Shown here piece by piece: positions 19,083 to 28,352 of a stretch of 64,000 bases of DNA (the first letter of the stretch is position 1; each line of letters begins with the position of its first letter). The position numbers and the translations under genes were made by a program. The notes under the pieces were generated by a model. The model was not told the origin of the DNA. It saw only the letters and a program-made list of their open reading frames with translations, and did no database searches. The stretch comes from Collinsella aerofaciens (GTDB lineage: Bacteria > Actinomycetota > Coriobacteriia > Coriobacteriales > Coriobacteriaceae), in NCBI RefSeq assembly GCF_028209625.1, contig NZ_JAQLDU010000002.1, forward strand, positions 113,842 through 177,841, written 5' to 3'.

Positions 19083-19511
19083 CTAGATGACGTAGTCGTA
19101 GCCCTCGCTGGGGGCGACGAGCGTATCGAGCGTCACGCCATCGAGGTAGTCGTTGATGAGCTTGTCCAGGTTCTTCCACACATCGAGTGTGGGACACTCA
19201 TCCGAACGCGAACAGCCCTTGCAGTCGCCGTCCAGGCATGCGACCGGTGCCAGACTACCCTCGGTCAGGCGCAGAATCTCGCCCACCGTATACTGCTCGG
19301 GCGGGCGCGTGAGCACGTAACCACCGCCCTTGCCGCGCATGCCCGAGAGCATATTGGCGCGCACGAGTGTGGCCAAAATGTTCTCCAGATACTTCTCCGA
19401 AATCCCCTGACGCGCGGCGATCTCTTTGAGGGGAATGCGGCCTGCCGCCTGGTGCTCGGCCAGGTCGACCATAACGCGCAGGGCATATCTGCCCTTTGTG
19501 GAAACCAACAT
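19083..19511 (-). CDS. Rrf2-family transcriptional regulator (IscR/CymR-like)
   Basis: A 142-aa winged-helix regulator beginning MLVSTKGRYALRVMVDLAEH, the Rrf2 signature. The wing is GGGYVLTRPPEQYTVGEIL. Cysteines at 92, 97, 100 and 106 lie where IscR binds its 2Fe-2S cluster (Cys92, 98 and 104), so iron-sulfur sensing is possible. It is divergent from cysK across a 253-base gap. In Firmicutes, Rrf2 regulators next to cysK (CymR) repress cysteine biosynthesis, so control of cysK and of itself is a reasonable inference. Confidence 0.87.
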   Translation of the reverse strand: MLVSTKGRYALRVMVDLAEHQAAGRIPLKEIAARQGISEKYLENILATLVRANMLSGMRGKGGGYVLTRPPEQYTVGEILRLTEGSLAPVACLDGDCKGCSRSDECPTLDVWKNLDKLINDYLDGVTLDTLVAPSEGYDYVI

Positions 19512-19764
19512 ATATATTGCTGCCTTTCGGTCTTTTAATTCGTAGAAATTCTAGCCGAAATATTGGTTTTGAAAATACCTATTCCCGTCAAGATGGTTAA
19601 TCGACTCGTAGTAATCTTCTATTTCCTATTGCATTACTAGGCTTTAGTGCCTACTATGCTTGCCAACAGCAAAACGAACAACCCATAAGGTTTGTGGGTT
19701 TCGCTGCTACCCATGCCGTAAAACCACACGGTATCCAGTCATTTGAACACTTTGGAGGTTCACC
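19512..19764. promoter_or_regulatory. Divergent Rrf2/cysK control region
   Basis: An AT-rich gap between the regulator and cysK. It contains a tandem of similar words (TTACTAGGCTTTAGTGCCTAC, about 19633-19653) and a small hairpin AACCCA-N9-TGGGTT at 19680-19700 in the presumed cysK leader. Promoter and operator positions cannot be fixed by eye. The cysK ribosome binding site TTGGAGG is clear. Confidence 0.4.
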
Positions 19765-20703
<939 letters not shown>

Positions 20704-20816
20704 GGGCCTGTCGCCCATAGGTTGAGCCCACGGACGAGCCGGTCTCCTCTCTCCCAGCAGTCTGAGCCCATCCCATCAGGGTGTCCCACGAGACGTCCGA
20801 ACTTGCTACAATGTCT

Positions 20817-20855
20817 GCGGCGCGGAACCAGCCTCCCGCGCCGCTTTTCTTTTTT
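20817..20855 (+). terminator. Rho-independent terminator of cysK
   Basis: GCGGCGCGG pairs with CCGCGCCGC across a ten-base loop and is followed by TTTTCTTTTTT. It lies between cysK and mnmA, only 30 bases before the mnmA start. A TACAAT at 20807-20812 is too close to the stem to transcribe the whole hairpin, so that word is probably not a functional -10 for a leader. Confidence 0.85.
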
Positions 20856-20884
20856 GGCCACATGCCACCAAGGAGAACCTCCCC

Positions 20885-21985
20885 ATGCACAACAAGCGCG
20901 TGCTCGTCGCCATGAGCGGCGGCGTCGATTCCAGCGTGACCGCGTACCTGCTCAAAAGCCAGGGCTACGAATGCGTCGGCGCCACCATGCGCCTCACCTG
21001 CCCCGCACCCGACCCCGCCACGGGCATGAGTAAGGTCGACCGCGACATCGCTGACGCGAAGGCCGTCGCCAAGCGCCTGGGGATACCCCATCACGTGCTC
21101 GACTTGCAGCAAACCTTCGACCGCAACGTGATCGAGCGCTTTGTGAACGCCTACCAGGAGGGGCTGACGCCCAATCCGTGCATTATCTGCAACCGCCACA
21201 TTAAGTTTGGTGCGCTGCTCGATGCGGCACTCGATATGGGCTGCGACTACATCGCCACAGGCCACTATGCCAAAACGAGCCAGGCGCCCGACGGCACCTG
21301 GCAGCTGCATCGCGGCGAGGACCCCAAGAAGGACCAGAGTTACTTTTTGTATTCGCTCACGCAGGAGCGCCTGGCGCACACGATCTTTCCGCTGGCAGGC
21401 CTAGACAAAGAGCACGACGTGCGCCGCATAGCCGCCGAGCGGGGCTTCATCAACGCCAAGAAGGCCGAGAGCGAGGACATCTGCTTTATCCCGGACGGCG
21501 ACTACGCGGGCTATATCGAGCGTCGCCGCGGACATGCCGCTGCACCGGGCGATATCGTGTGGCGCGACGGCAGCGTGGTCGGAAGCCACAATGGCGCCTT
21601 GCGCTATACCATAGGCCAGCGCAAGGGCCTGGGCGTCGCGATGGCGCACCCCGTGTACGTAACGGGCGTCGATGCCGCCAACAACATTGTGCATCTGGGC
21701 GAGGCCGAGGACCTGACGGCCGCAGCGCTCACGGCCAACGACTGGATCTGGAGCGCCCCTGCTGACCGCATGGAGGCAGAGCTCGACGCCGGCGGCATTC
21801 ACGTGGGCGCCAAGTACCGCTACCGTCAAAAGGACCAGGTAGCAACCCTTACACGTGGCGAAGACGGGCAAATGCTGCTAACTTTTGACGAGCCACAGCG
21901 AGCCATCGCCCCCGGCCAGGCAGTCGTCGTCTACCGCGGCGACATCGTCCTGGGCGGCGGCACCGTGACCGGCGCGCTTAAGTAG
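20885..21985 (+). CDS. mnmA: tRNA 2-thiouridylase MnmA
   Basis: A 366-aa PP-loop enzyme that thiolates U34 of tRNA-Lys, -Glu and -Gln using sulfur relayed from a cysteine desulfurase. The ATP-binding SGGVDSS is at residues 11-17. The catalytic cysteines are in TPNPCIICN (about 98) and SEDICFIPDGDY (about 198). The C-terminal beta-barrel is present. The start has AAGGAGA upstream. It lies after cysK, which fits a sulfur-metabolism pairing, although a terminator separates them. It converges on the HTH-HipA-like gene with an eight-base gap. Confidence 0.95.
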   Translation: MHNKRVLVAMSGGVDSSVTAYLLKSQGYECVGATMRLTCPAPDPATGMSKVDRDIADAKAVAKRLGIPHHVLDLQQTFDRNVIERFVNAYQEGLTPNPCIICNRHIKFGALLDAALDMGCDYIATGHYAKTSQAPDGTWQLHRGEDPKKDQSYFLYSLTQERLAHTIFPLAGLDKEHDVRRIAAERGFINAKKAESEDICFIPDGDYAGYIERRRGHAAAPGDIVWRDGSVVGSHNGALRYTIGQRKGLGVAMAHPVYVTGVDAANNIVHLGEAEDLTAAALTANDWIWSAPADRMEAELDAGGIHVGAKYRYRQKDQVATLTRGEDGQMLLTFDEPQRAIAPGQAVVVYRGDIVLGGGTVTGALK

Positions 21986-21993
21986 CCGCGGGT

Positions 21994-23367
21994 TTATCGC
22001 TGCACGTGTCGAAGTACCTCAACAGCGGCACCAACCTCGATTATGCGACGCTCGAGGCCGCGGCGGATGGCCTCGAGTCGACCCTCCGCCGTCGCCCACT
22101 CGCTCTGCGAAAGAATCTCGATCGCTTCATCAACAAATCCGTTGAGCCGCGATGAATCGAACCAATCGAGCAAATCCGCAAGCGCCAGCTGGACGGAAGG
22201 GTCGGGCCCAAACGGCTTAGCGGAAAACCCAAACTCCCCAGCTGCGAGCACGGCAGTTGGTACGTTGTACCACAGGCAGTTGCCGCTATCGAACAGCGGA
22301 GCAGGTTTTATCTCCAGGGTATCGACATTGCGGATGATGCCGAAGTTTCGCCAATGGCGGTCGCTGTTGGCCAAAAGGGCATCGCAGACAATCATCTGCG
22401 ACATAGACCTTCTCACGACAGCCTCGTCTGCTCCATGCTTACCAAGAAAGCGGCAGTACCGGTCGTACGTCGAGCTTCCTCGCTGGCCGCCAAGGGCGTT
22501 CTTAACGTAAACAGCCGGAACATATTCCTCGCGGCCGTCAAGAAAATCCTCGCACAAGCACACAGGGCCATCGAACATGCGCTCAACCGTGTAAGGAACA
22601 AACTCCCCCTTGGGAAGCAAGCGACGATGCAGAGCCGTTGCAACCGCCTCGTTAAAGGGACGCTGATCGTCCATCCAGCACCCTTTAGCCAAAACGCGAA
22701 TGCCGTTTCGGATCATCCACGATTTAGGAAGCTCGCCCTCGGATGTGTTATCGGGATTTTTAAGACCGATGCCCTCCAGCCAACTCGAACGCCCCTCGGG
22801 CGCCGATCGCTCAAAATCATTCTCGAAGTAATTGAGATTTCGCCATTCGAGTCCGTCGCATTCTGCCGGCCGCAGCCAATAGCAATCCGAAAGCGATAGG
22901 CCCAGGCACCGAACCGGAACCTCGATGCCACTGACAATTCCCAGCTCGCGATAGCGCGAGATAAGCCCAGGGCGGACATCGGGCACCGACCGATGCCCCC
23001 ACCACGCGTTGAGCTCCCGCTTATTCACCGTTGGAGAAGAGCTCGAGCATGTGCCAAACGGCATTCGTTGCGCATCGAGGACCTCGGCGATTTCGAAGGG
23101 AAACTCGCGCGTCGGATCAAATGAGACATGAGCGATCTCATGGTCGGCCGACATCAGCGTAAACTTGCGCCCCACATCGGCCGCAGGACGGCGTCCACGT
23201 TTGCGGATCTTTTGATAAGCGAGCGCAGAATCATACTCAACCATCTTCCGTCCGCCCACAATATCGCACGCGAGCGTTCCCGATGCGGCAAGTTGAGATA
23301 TGCGGGCTTTCGTAACGCCCAACAGGCGGGCAGCATCACCCATAGACAAGTACTCAAACGTATCCAT
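21994..23367 (-). CDS. HTH domain fused to a HipA-like kinase
   Basis: A 457-aa protein. Residues about 1-50 form an excisionase/MerR-like DNA-binding domain (YLSMGDAARLLGVTKARISQ, then a basic tail IRKRGRRP). The C-terminal half has the HipA/CtkA kinase signature: catalytic loop NSDRHWRNFG (about 337) and metal-binding PLFDSG (about 358). HipA kinases phosphorylate protein targets such as glutamyl-tRNA synthetase and are normally held by a separate HipB DNA-binding antitoxin. Here a DNA-binding domain is on the same chain and no separate antitoxin gene is visible. The ATG at 23367 is preferred because GAGGTG lies nine bases upstream; an ATG at 23376 is too close to it. An AT-rich region with an inverted repeat lies upstream and may be the protein's own operator. 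The target is unknown. Confidence 0.7.
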   Translation of the reverse strand: MDTFEYLSMGDAARLLGVTKARISQLAASGTLACDIVGGRKMVEYDSALAYQKIRKRGRRPAADVGRKFTLMSADHEIAHVSFDPTREFPFEIAEVLDAQRMPFGTCSSSSPTVNKRELNAWWGHRSVPDVRPGLISRYRELGIVSGIEVPVRCLGLSLSDCYWLRPAECDGLEWRNLNYFENDFERSAPEGRSSWLEGIGLKNPDNTSEGELPKSWMIRNGIRVLAKGCWMDDQRPFNEAVATALHRRLLPKGEFVPYTVERMFDGPVCLCEDFLDGREEYVPAVYVKNALGGQRGSSTYDRYCRFLGKHGADEAVVRRSMSQMIVCDALLANSDRHWRNFGIIRNVDTLEIKPAPLFDSGNCLWYNVPTAVLAAGEFGFSAKPFGPDPSVQLALADLLDWFDSSRLNGFVDEAIEILSQSEWATAEGRLEAIRRGLERRIIEVGAAVEVLRHVQR

Positions 23368-23387
23368 ACACTGCATCACCTCGTTAA

Positions 23388-23416
23388 GTAATTTACACGT
23401 TTAGTTAATAGATTAC
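23388..23416. promoter_or_regulatory. Candidate operator upstream of HTH-HipA-like gene
   Basis: GTAAT-N19-ATTAC inverted repeat about 20 bases upstream of the start, inside an unusually AT-rich stretch. Its position would suit autoregulation by the HTH domain, but it is short and could be chance. Confidence 0.3.
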
Positions 23417-23450
23417 AGACATCATAATACTAAACGACCAAAAGCGAAAA

Positions 23451-23472
23451 AAGGCCCGAGAAATCGGGCCTT
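23451..23472 (-). terminator. Rho-independent terminator of the M42 peptidase gene
   Basis: On the minus strand AAGGCCCGA pairs with TCGGGCCTT across a four-base loop and is followed by six T residues. Confidence 0.85.
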
Positions 23473-23505
23473 AGCGATTGGTCAGCCGAGTCGCAAGCTG
23501 CTCCC

Positions 23506-24549
23506 CTAGCGCTGAACGTAGGCGCGAACGAGCTCGTAGGTATTGCGCACACCGTCGATGTGGCTGCGCTCGTAGTTGTGGCTCGCGTACACGCCGGGGC
23601 CGATCAGACCATGGCGAATGTCATAGCCGGCCGAGAGCGCGGCCTCGACGTCGGAACCGTAGTGCGGGTACACATCGATGGCGTAATCGAGCTCCAGCTC
23701 GCGCGCGATGTTGGACAGCGTGGTTACCAGGTCGTAGTTGTACGGACCGCCCGAATCCTTGGCGCAAATCGAAACCATGCGCTCGGTGCAGCCCAGGTCG
23801 TCGCCCACGCAGCCCATGTCCACGCTGATCATCTCGCGCGTGTCGGCCGGCACAAAAGCGCCGCCGTGACCGACCTCCTCGTACACGGTAAAGAGCAGTG
23901 ACACCCTGCGCGAGAGCGTCACCTCGCCAGCGGCGACGGCACGCGCCAAGCCCAGCAGAATCGACGCGGACAGCTTGTCGTCAAGGAAACGACTCTTGAT
24001 GTAGCCGCTCTCCGTCACCGTGGTGCGCGGATCCATAGCGATGATGTCACCAGTCTGAATGCCCAGCTCAAGTACGTCGTCCTTGCTGTCGACATTCTCA
24101 TCGAGCAGGATTTCCATATTCTTCTCGATGGTCTTGACCGGCTCATCGGCCACATGCGCCGAGGGCTCGGTATTGAGAACCACACCCGTGTAGACATTGC
24201 CATCGCGCGTGTAAACGGTGCAGTTCTCGCCATCGGCCGTAGACCACTGATGCCCGCCAAGCGTCGTGGGACGCAGGCGACCATTGTCCTTGATGGAGCG
24301 CACCATGGCGCCCAGGGTATCGACATGGCTCGCCAATACGAGCGGCTCGCCCTCGCCGCCAAGCTCAACCAACACGTTGCCCTTATTGGAGCGCTCGGGG
24401 CCAAAGCCCATATCGCGCAACGTTTCCATTAGATAGTCAGTAGCCGCACGGGTATAGCCCGTAGGTGAAGCAATAGAAGTCAGCGTCTTCAACTGGTCAG
24501 TAATATAGGAGAGCGTCTCCTCTAGAGAAGCATCAACATTAGAAGCCAT
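23506..24549 (-). CDS. M42-family metallopeptidase
   Basis: A 347-aa protein of the glutamyl aminopeptidase/deblocking aminopeptidase (PepA/FrvX-like) family, dinuclear metal enzymes that assemble into large cytoplasmic dodecamers and trim peptides. Visible motifs are SHVDTLGAMV (metal ligands, about 75), KSRFLDDKLSA (bridging Asp) and VYEEVGHGG (catalytic Glu). GSDVEAALSAG and the late SHNYERSH carry further ligands. The ATG at 24549 is chosen, with GGAAGG six bases upstream. It is monocistronic, with its own terminator. Confidence 0.88.
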   Translation of the reverse strand: MASNVDASLEETLSYITDQLKTLTSIASPTGYTRAATDYLMETLRDMGFGPERSNKGNVLVELGGEGEPLVLASHVDTLGAMVRSIKDNGRLRPTTLGGHQWSTADGENCTVYTRDGNVYTGVVLNTEPSAHVADEPVKTIEKNMEILLDENVDSKDDVLELGIQTGDIIAMDPRTTVTESGYIKSRFLDDKLSASILLGLARAVAAGEVTLSRRVSLLFTVYEEVGHGGAFVPADTREMISVDMGCVGDDLGCTERMVSICAKDSGGPYNYDLVTTLSNIARELELDYAIDVYPHYGSDVEAALSAGYDIRHGLIGPGVYASHNYERSHIDGVRNTYELVRAYVQR

Positions 24550-25057
24550 ATGCATCCTTCCAAGTAAAACTAAGACCGAGCCCCGATTTTAACCTTTCTG
24601 CACGTGCAATACTCTAGAAACCGAGCCGACTCCAGACGTCCCCGCACCGGTTTTGTGCACGCGCTCGGTTTACAGTCCCAATCTTGCATAAATCCTATCG
24701 GTATCTGCATAAATATGAGGCATCTATTTGCTTCGTCTCAGGGTACCCCACCTTGGACCGTGCAAAATACGGAGTATTCAGCACCGTGGACCCCGTCAGC
24801 CCCATCGCAAACGGCAAAGCGACGCGGTTACAGCAGTGTTGCAGGTCGTCGCAAACCAAAAACGCGGTGGCAGCCCCCTCCGCTCATCGATAGCCCGCCC
24901 ACAAGGGCTGTCGATGGGCGTCTGCGGGCCATTCACAACGTTATGCATTTTTCAGAGCTTGCTGAATACTCCCAAAAATGCACGCTGAGAAGTGCAACAC
25001 CTATCCGCAGCGGGCAGCATGCCTTGGTTTTGCCCATCTTGGGGCATCGGCGCGGCA
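24550..25057. other. Long non-coding gap upstream of the M42 peptidase gene
   Basis: About 500 bases without a convincing gene. It carries the M42 promoter and a pair of inverted copies of a CGTGCA...GGAGTATTCAGCA motif, listed separately. A GACAGCCC-type short palindrome near 24890-24915 is weak. Open plus-strand frames crossing it are antisense to fucO and lack ribosome binding sites. Confidence 0.5.
24759..24984. repeat. Inverted pair of a GGAGTATTCAGCA motif
   Basis: The motif at 24759-24783 on the plus strand (CGTGCAAAATACGGAGTATT followed by CAGCA) recurs inverted at 24960-24984. There the minus strand reads CGTGCATTTTTGGGAGTATT followed by CAGCA. The two copies match at about 20 of 25 positions. 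A regulator-binding site or a remnant of a small element are both possible. Confidence 0.5.
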
Positions 25058-25090
25058 CAAAAAGCCCCGCCGCGCGTAGCACGGCGGGGC
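25058..25090 (-). terminator. Rho-independent terminator of the fucO-like gene
   Basis: On the minus strand GCCCCGCCG pairs with CGGCGGGGC across a nine-base loop and is followed by TTTTT. Confidence 0.85.
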
Positions 25091-25143
25091 CAGCAGCAAG
25101 TCAAAAGACCATACGCCTACGGGCGAAGGACCACCAAACTGGG

Positions 25144-26310
25144 CTAGGCAGCCGGGCAGATCTTCTTGAAGAGCTCGATGACGTCGTCGAGCGTCGCCTC
25201 GCGCGGGTTGCCCGGGAAGCAGGCGTCAGCCATGGCGTCCTTGGCCAGGACCTCGATCTCGTCGGCCTTCATGGCCTCGCAGACATGCGGAATGTTCACG
25301 TCGGCGGAGAGTTGCTTGACGGCGGCGATGGCGGCGTCGGCAGCCTCGTCGGTGCTCATGCCCGTGGTGTCAACACCCATGGCAACGGCAACCTTGGCCA
25401 GGCGCTCGGCGCAAACCGGCTTGTTGAACTCCATGGCGATCGGCAGCAGCATGGCGCAAGCGACGCCGTGCGGAGTGTCGTAGTGGGCAGACAGGGTGTG
25501 AGCCATGGCATGGTCGATGCCCAGGCCGACGTTGGAGAAGCCCATGCCGGCGACATACTGGCCAAGAGCCATACCCTCGCGGCCGGAGCCGGGCTGACCA
25601 GACTTGGCCTCGGCAACGGAGTCGCGCAGGTTCTCGCTGATCAGCTTAATGGCCTCAAAGTGGAACATGTCGGAGAGCTCCCAAGCACCCTTGGTGGTGT
25701 AGCCCTCGATGGCGTGGGTCAGAGCATCCATGCCGGTAGAAGCGGTCAGGCCGGCGGGCATGGAAGCCATCATGTCGGGGTCGACGACGGCGACCTCAGG
25801 GGCGTCGTTGGTGTCGACGCACACGAACTTGCGGACCTTCTCGGGGTCGGTGATGACGTAGTTGATGGTCACCTCGGCAGCAGTACCGGCGGTCGTCGGC
25901 ACGGCGATGGTGAACACGGCGTGGTTCTTAGTGGGAGCAACGCCCTCGAGGCTGCGGACATCGGCAAACTCGGGGTTGTTGATGATGATGCCAATGGCCT
26001 TAGCGGTGTCCATGGAGGAGCCGCCACCGATGGTCACGATAGCGTCAGCTTCGGCGGCCTTGAAGGCCTCGACGCCGTCCTTGACGTTCTGGATGGTGGG
26101 GTTGGGCTTAATCTCGGAGTAGAGGCTCCAAGCGATGCCGGCGGCGTCGAGCTCGTCGGTCACCTTAGCGGTAACGCCAAACTTGACCAGGTCGGGATCG
26201 GAGCAGACGAAGATCTTCTTGTAGCCGCGACGCTGGAGCTCGCCGGGGATCTCCTTGATGGCGCCGGAACCATGATAAGAAATGGTATTGAGAACGAAAC
26301 GATTAGCCAT
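25144..26310 (-). CDS. fucO: Iron-containing alcohol dehydrogenase, lactaldehyde reductase (FucO)-like
   Basis: A 388-aa group III Fe-dependent dehydrogenase, close in sequence to L-1,2-propanediol oxidoreductase. FucO reduces L-lactaldehyde to propanediol in anaerobic fucose or rhamnose use. Shared blocks include NNPEFADVRSLEG, TTAGTAAEVTINYVITD and GQYVAGMGFSNVGLG. Metal ligands are Asp195, His199, His267 and His281; the NAD loop is GGGSSMDTAKAIG. Very biased codons point to strong expression. No fucose or rhamnose genes are adjacent, so it could serve another aldehyde such as acetaldehyde. Confidence 0.85.
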   Translation of the reverse strand: MANRFVLNTISYHGSGAIKEIPGELQRRGYKKIFVCSDPDLVKFGVTAKVTDELDAAGIAWSLYSEIKPNPTIQNVKDGVEAFKAAEADAIVTIGGGSSMDTAKAIGIIINNPEFADVRSLEGVAPTKNHAVFTIAVPTTAGTAAEVTINYVITDPEKVRKFVCVDTNDAPEVAVVDPDMMASMPAGLTASTGMDALTHAIEGYTTKGAWELSDMFHFEAIKLISENLRDSVAEAKSGQPGSGREGMALGQYVAGMGFSNVGLGIDHAMAHTLSAHYDTPHGVACAMLLPIAMEFNKPVCAERLAKVAVAMGVDTTGMSTDEAADAAIAAVKQLSADVNIPHVCEAMKADEIEVLAKDAMADACFPGNPREATLDDVIELFKKICPAA

Positions 26311-26725
26311 TGATAGCCTCCCATCGTGTGCGGGGCACCCATTACGCCCCGCGCTGCAAGTTCCATCCTAACGCTTTTGAAACAAAAAATGCATGAGAAC
26401 GTCAAAAGTGTTAAAGCGTTTCAACATAATAACGGAGCCCCAGCCCTTCCCTCCCGACTGCAGCGAAGGCTAGATTATAGGAGCAATTGCCCAAAGAATA
26501 CGACCAACTCAGTCTATAAATTGTTTCTGTTTTAGCAATATATGTTTGACAATACGTTTATAAAAGGATACTTTATAGTAATTAATATGCATGCAGCAAA
26601 TAGTGTCATTCATTTTGTTAGAAATTGCCCATGCGGTTATTGCAGCTGCATGTACTGCAACGTACAGCGTAATTCTCCGCACGAAGCAGAAGACGGTTCC
26701 AATTCGATCGAGGCGATGACGCGTG
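26311..26725. other. AT-rich gap between fucO-like and LURP-one-like genes
   Basis: Holds divergent promoters and the operator-like words listed separately. A short plus-strand frame ending at 26742 would encode a Cys-rich CPCGYCSCMYC segment. It has no ribosome binding site and overlaps the next gene, so I do not call it. Confidence 0.4.
26369..26425 (-). promoter_or_regulatory. Two LacI/cre-like operator words upstream of fucO-like gene
   Basis: TAACGCTTTTGAAAC (26369-26383) and GTTAAAGCGTTTCAAC (26410-26425) share the AAAGCGTT core, in opposite orientations, about 60-115 bases before the start. Such words resemble binding sites of LacI/CcpA-family repressors, which would suit sugar control of this gene. 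Confidence 0.45.
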
Positions 26726-27262
26726 ATGGCTACTGGTCCTAAATCGAGCAAGACGGCTACAAACGAATATCGAATCTCAATTGAAGGTAACCCTTATCCG
26801 CATGCTCTGGCTCTCGTCAACCCAGCGGGAGACAACCTCAACATCAAAAGACATGGGTTCACGGGTCCACTAGGACAGCTATTGAGTCTTAAATACACCG
26901 TTTATGACGATGCAAATGAAAAGCTCTTTACTGTCGTCGACGGTGGTTTTAGTAACATGCCCAGGGTTGCGCTCATAATCGAACACAAGGAAGTTGCGGT
27001 GTTCGATTATGGCCTAAACAGACTTGAGATGAAGTGCGTAACGAACATACCGAATTACACAATAAAAGGTAACTTCCTATTTGGAGATTACGATATATTC
27101 AGTCAACGGGAAGTGAAGCTATCTTCAGTTAACGTCCTTCAATGTGATAAACAATCGTGCTTTAACATACAGGTTTTGGATAAAGCCGAATTAGCCGCCG
27201 CAATTGGAATACCCACAGCCATTGCCCTTCTGAGGGCTCGGATTGAAGAGCATCTCGAATAA
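26726..27262 (+). CDS. LURP-one-related (tubby-like) protein
   Basis: A 178-aa protein with the alternating beta-strand pattern of the LURP-one/YxjI family. Segments such as LLSLKYTVYDDANEKLFTVV, TIKGNFLFGDYDIFSQ and the C-terminal helix TAIALLRARIEEHLE fit the tubby-like barrel with a central helix. Function of bacterial members is unknown; membrane-phosphoinositide binding is known only for eukaryotic tubby proteins. The ATG at 26726 has only a weak, distant GAGG. The gene is more AT-rich than most neighbours, which suggests later acquisition. Confidence 0.65.
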   Translation: MATGPKSSKTATNEYRISIEGNPYPHALALVNPAGDNLNIKRHGFTGPLGQLLSLKYTVYDDANEKLFTVVDGGFSNMPRVALIIEHKEVAVFDYGLNRLEMKCVTNIPNYTIKGNFLFGDYDIFSQREVKLSSVNVLQCDKQSCFNIQVLDKAELAAAIGIPTAIALLRARIEEHLE

Positions 27263-27288
27263 ATTGCAAAAAGCAGTTCGTAACAACA

Positions 27289-27323
27289 TTCAGGAGCTAG
27301 ATAGTTTTTTTCTGGCTCCTGAA
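27289..27323. terminator. Hairpin after LURP-one-like gene
   Basis: TTCAGGAGC pairs with GCTCCTGAA around a 17-base loop rich in T. It lies 26 bases beyond the stop. The T run is inside the loop rather than after the stem, so its role as a terminator is uncertain. Confidence 0.45.
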
Positions 27324-27352
27324 GCTGTACTACATAGAGATGAAAATATATT

Positions 27353-27379
27353 GCGGCAAAGGGGCTGTCCCTTTGCCGC
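27353..27379. terminator. Perfect 11-bp hairpin between convergent genes
   Basis: GCGGCAAAGGG and CCCTTTGCCGC flank a five-base loop. It lies seven bases from the stop of the DUF1275 gene and is probably the terminator for that gene, perhaps bidirectional. Confidence 0.7.
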
Positions 27380-27385
27380 ATTCGG

Positions 27386-28102
27386 TTACTTTCGACAGCC
27401 CTCTTTCCAAGCCTCGGCCGCAACCTTCCAGCGAAAACGCAAGTCGCGCTCGCGGTCGATGAACATGATGGCAAACGCGACAAACAGCAGCACGCTCGCC
27501 ACGACGATGGCGTGCAGACCCATGCGCTCAATGCACCAATTGCCCAGCACGGCGCCAAACACAAAGGTAAAGATCACACCAAAGTACAGCAGGCCGTTTT
27601 CCAAAAAGCCGCGCTTGTGGGTAATGATGTAATCGTCCACGTTTTGCAAGGCATTACGGAGGTTGCCGATACACATGGTCGTGGCGATGCCGTGTCCATG
27701 AATCTTGCGGAAGCTCTCGACCTGCATACCGCAGGCAAACGAAGTAAGGCAGTTGGCGAGCAGGTTGTAACCGCCACCGGGGATAAAGCTCACGCCCAGC
27801 AAGATGACGGCTTCAAAGAACACCGTCACCTGGCGCCAGTGAATCACACTGCCAAACCGCTCGTGTACCAGGTCGGCAAGCATAATGCCCACAGCAAACG
27901 AAACCACAGGGAAGAAGTAACGCCCCGCAAGTGCCCAATTGCCCTCCGAGATGCTCACGCCCACCAGCAGGATGTTGCCCGTCTGCGCGTTGGCGAAAAC
28001 ATGGTCGCGCCCAATGTACGAATACACATCCATAAAGCCACCGGCGAGCGCCAAGATGATGCCCAGCTCAATGGACTCCGATATCTGTTTGGCACGCTGC
28101 AT
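27386..28102 (-). CDS. YoaK/DUF1275-family membrane protein
   Basis: A 238-aa protein with about six transmembrane segments. The family signature is at the start: ALAGGFMDVYSYIGRDHVFANAQTGN, followed by TSFACGMQVESFRKIHG and TTMCIGNLRNA. DUF1275 proteins are widespread inner-membrane proteins of unknown transport role. The ATG at 28102 has AAGGAGG upstream; earlier in-frame codons lack support. It is divergent from ygiQ. Confidence 0.82.
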   Translation of the reverse strand: MQRAKQISESIELGIILALAGGFMDVYSYIGRDHVFANAQTGNILLVGVSISEGNWALAGRYFFPVVSFAVGIMLADLVHERFGSVIHWRQVTVFFEAVILLGVSFIPGGGYNLLANCLTSFACGMQVESFRKIHGHGIATTMCIGNLRNALQNVDDYIITHKRGFLENGLLYFGVIFTFVFGAVLGNWCIERMGLHAIVVASVLLFVAFAIMFIDRERDLRFRWKVAAEAWKEGCRK

Positions 28103-28280
28103 CGTCGTGCATCCTCCTTGTTGACGACCCTCTCGTGCGTTGGCGGAGACATAGCCGCCGTTCATACTGTAACCCATTGACAACATGGCGTGCGCGCGAG
28201 ACGGGTTCTCCAACGCGCAGATACACAGTCTGGAAACAAACGGCGGGCGCGGCACCGACACCCGAGACCTCGTGTACTCC

Positions 28281-28315
28281 ACCAGTCTTTTTAGCCCCGT
28301 CCTAAAAAGACTGGT
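28281..28315. repeat. 14-bp perfect inverted repeat in the ygiQ control region
   Basis: ACCAGTCTTTTTAG and CTAAAAAGACTGGT flank a seven-base loop, 38 bases before the ygiQ GTG start and directly before a TACAAT. It could be an operator or a leader hairpin. Confidence 0.6.
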
Positions 28316-28352
28316 TACAATTACGTGCAGCATACAAACACCGGGAGGGATC

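Noticed and set aside
20807..20812. TACAAT as -10 of an mnmA attenuator leader
   Set aside because: Too close to the hairpin for the whole stem to be transcribed; the hairpin better fits a cysK terminator.
26588..26742. Cys-rich small ORF with CPCGYCSCMYC
   Set aside because: No ribosome binding site, overlaps the LURP-one-like gene start, and short frames of this size occur by chance in AT-rich DNA.
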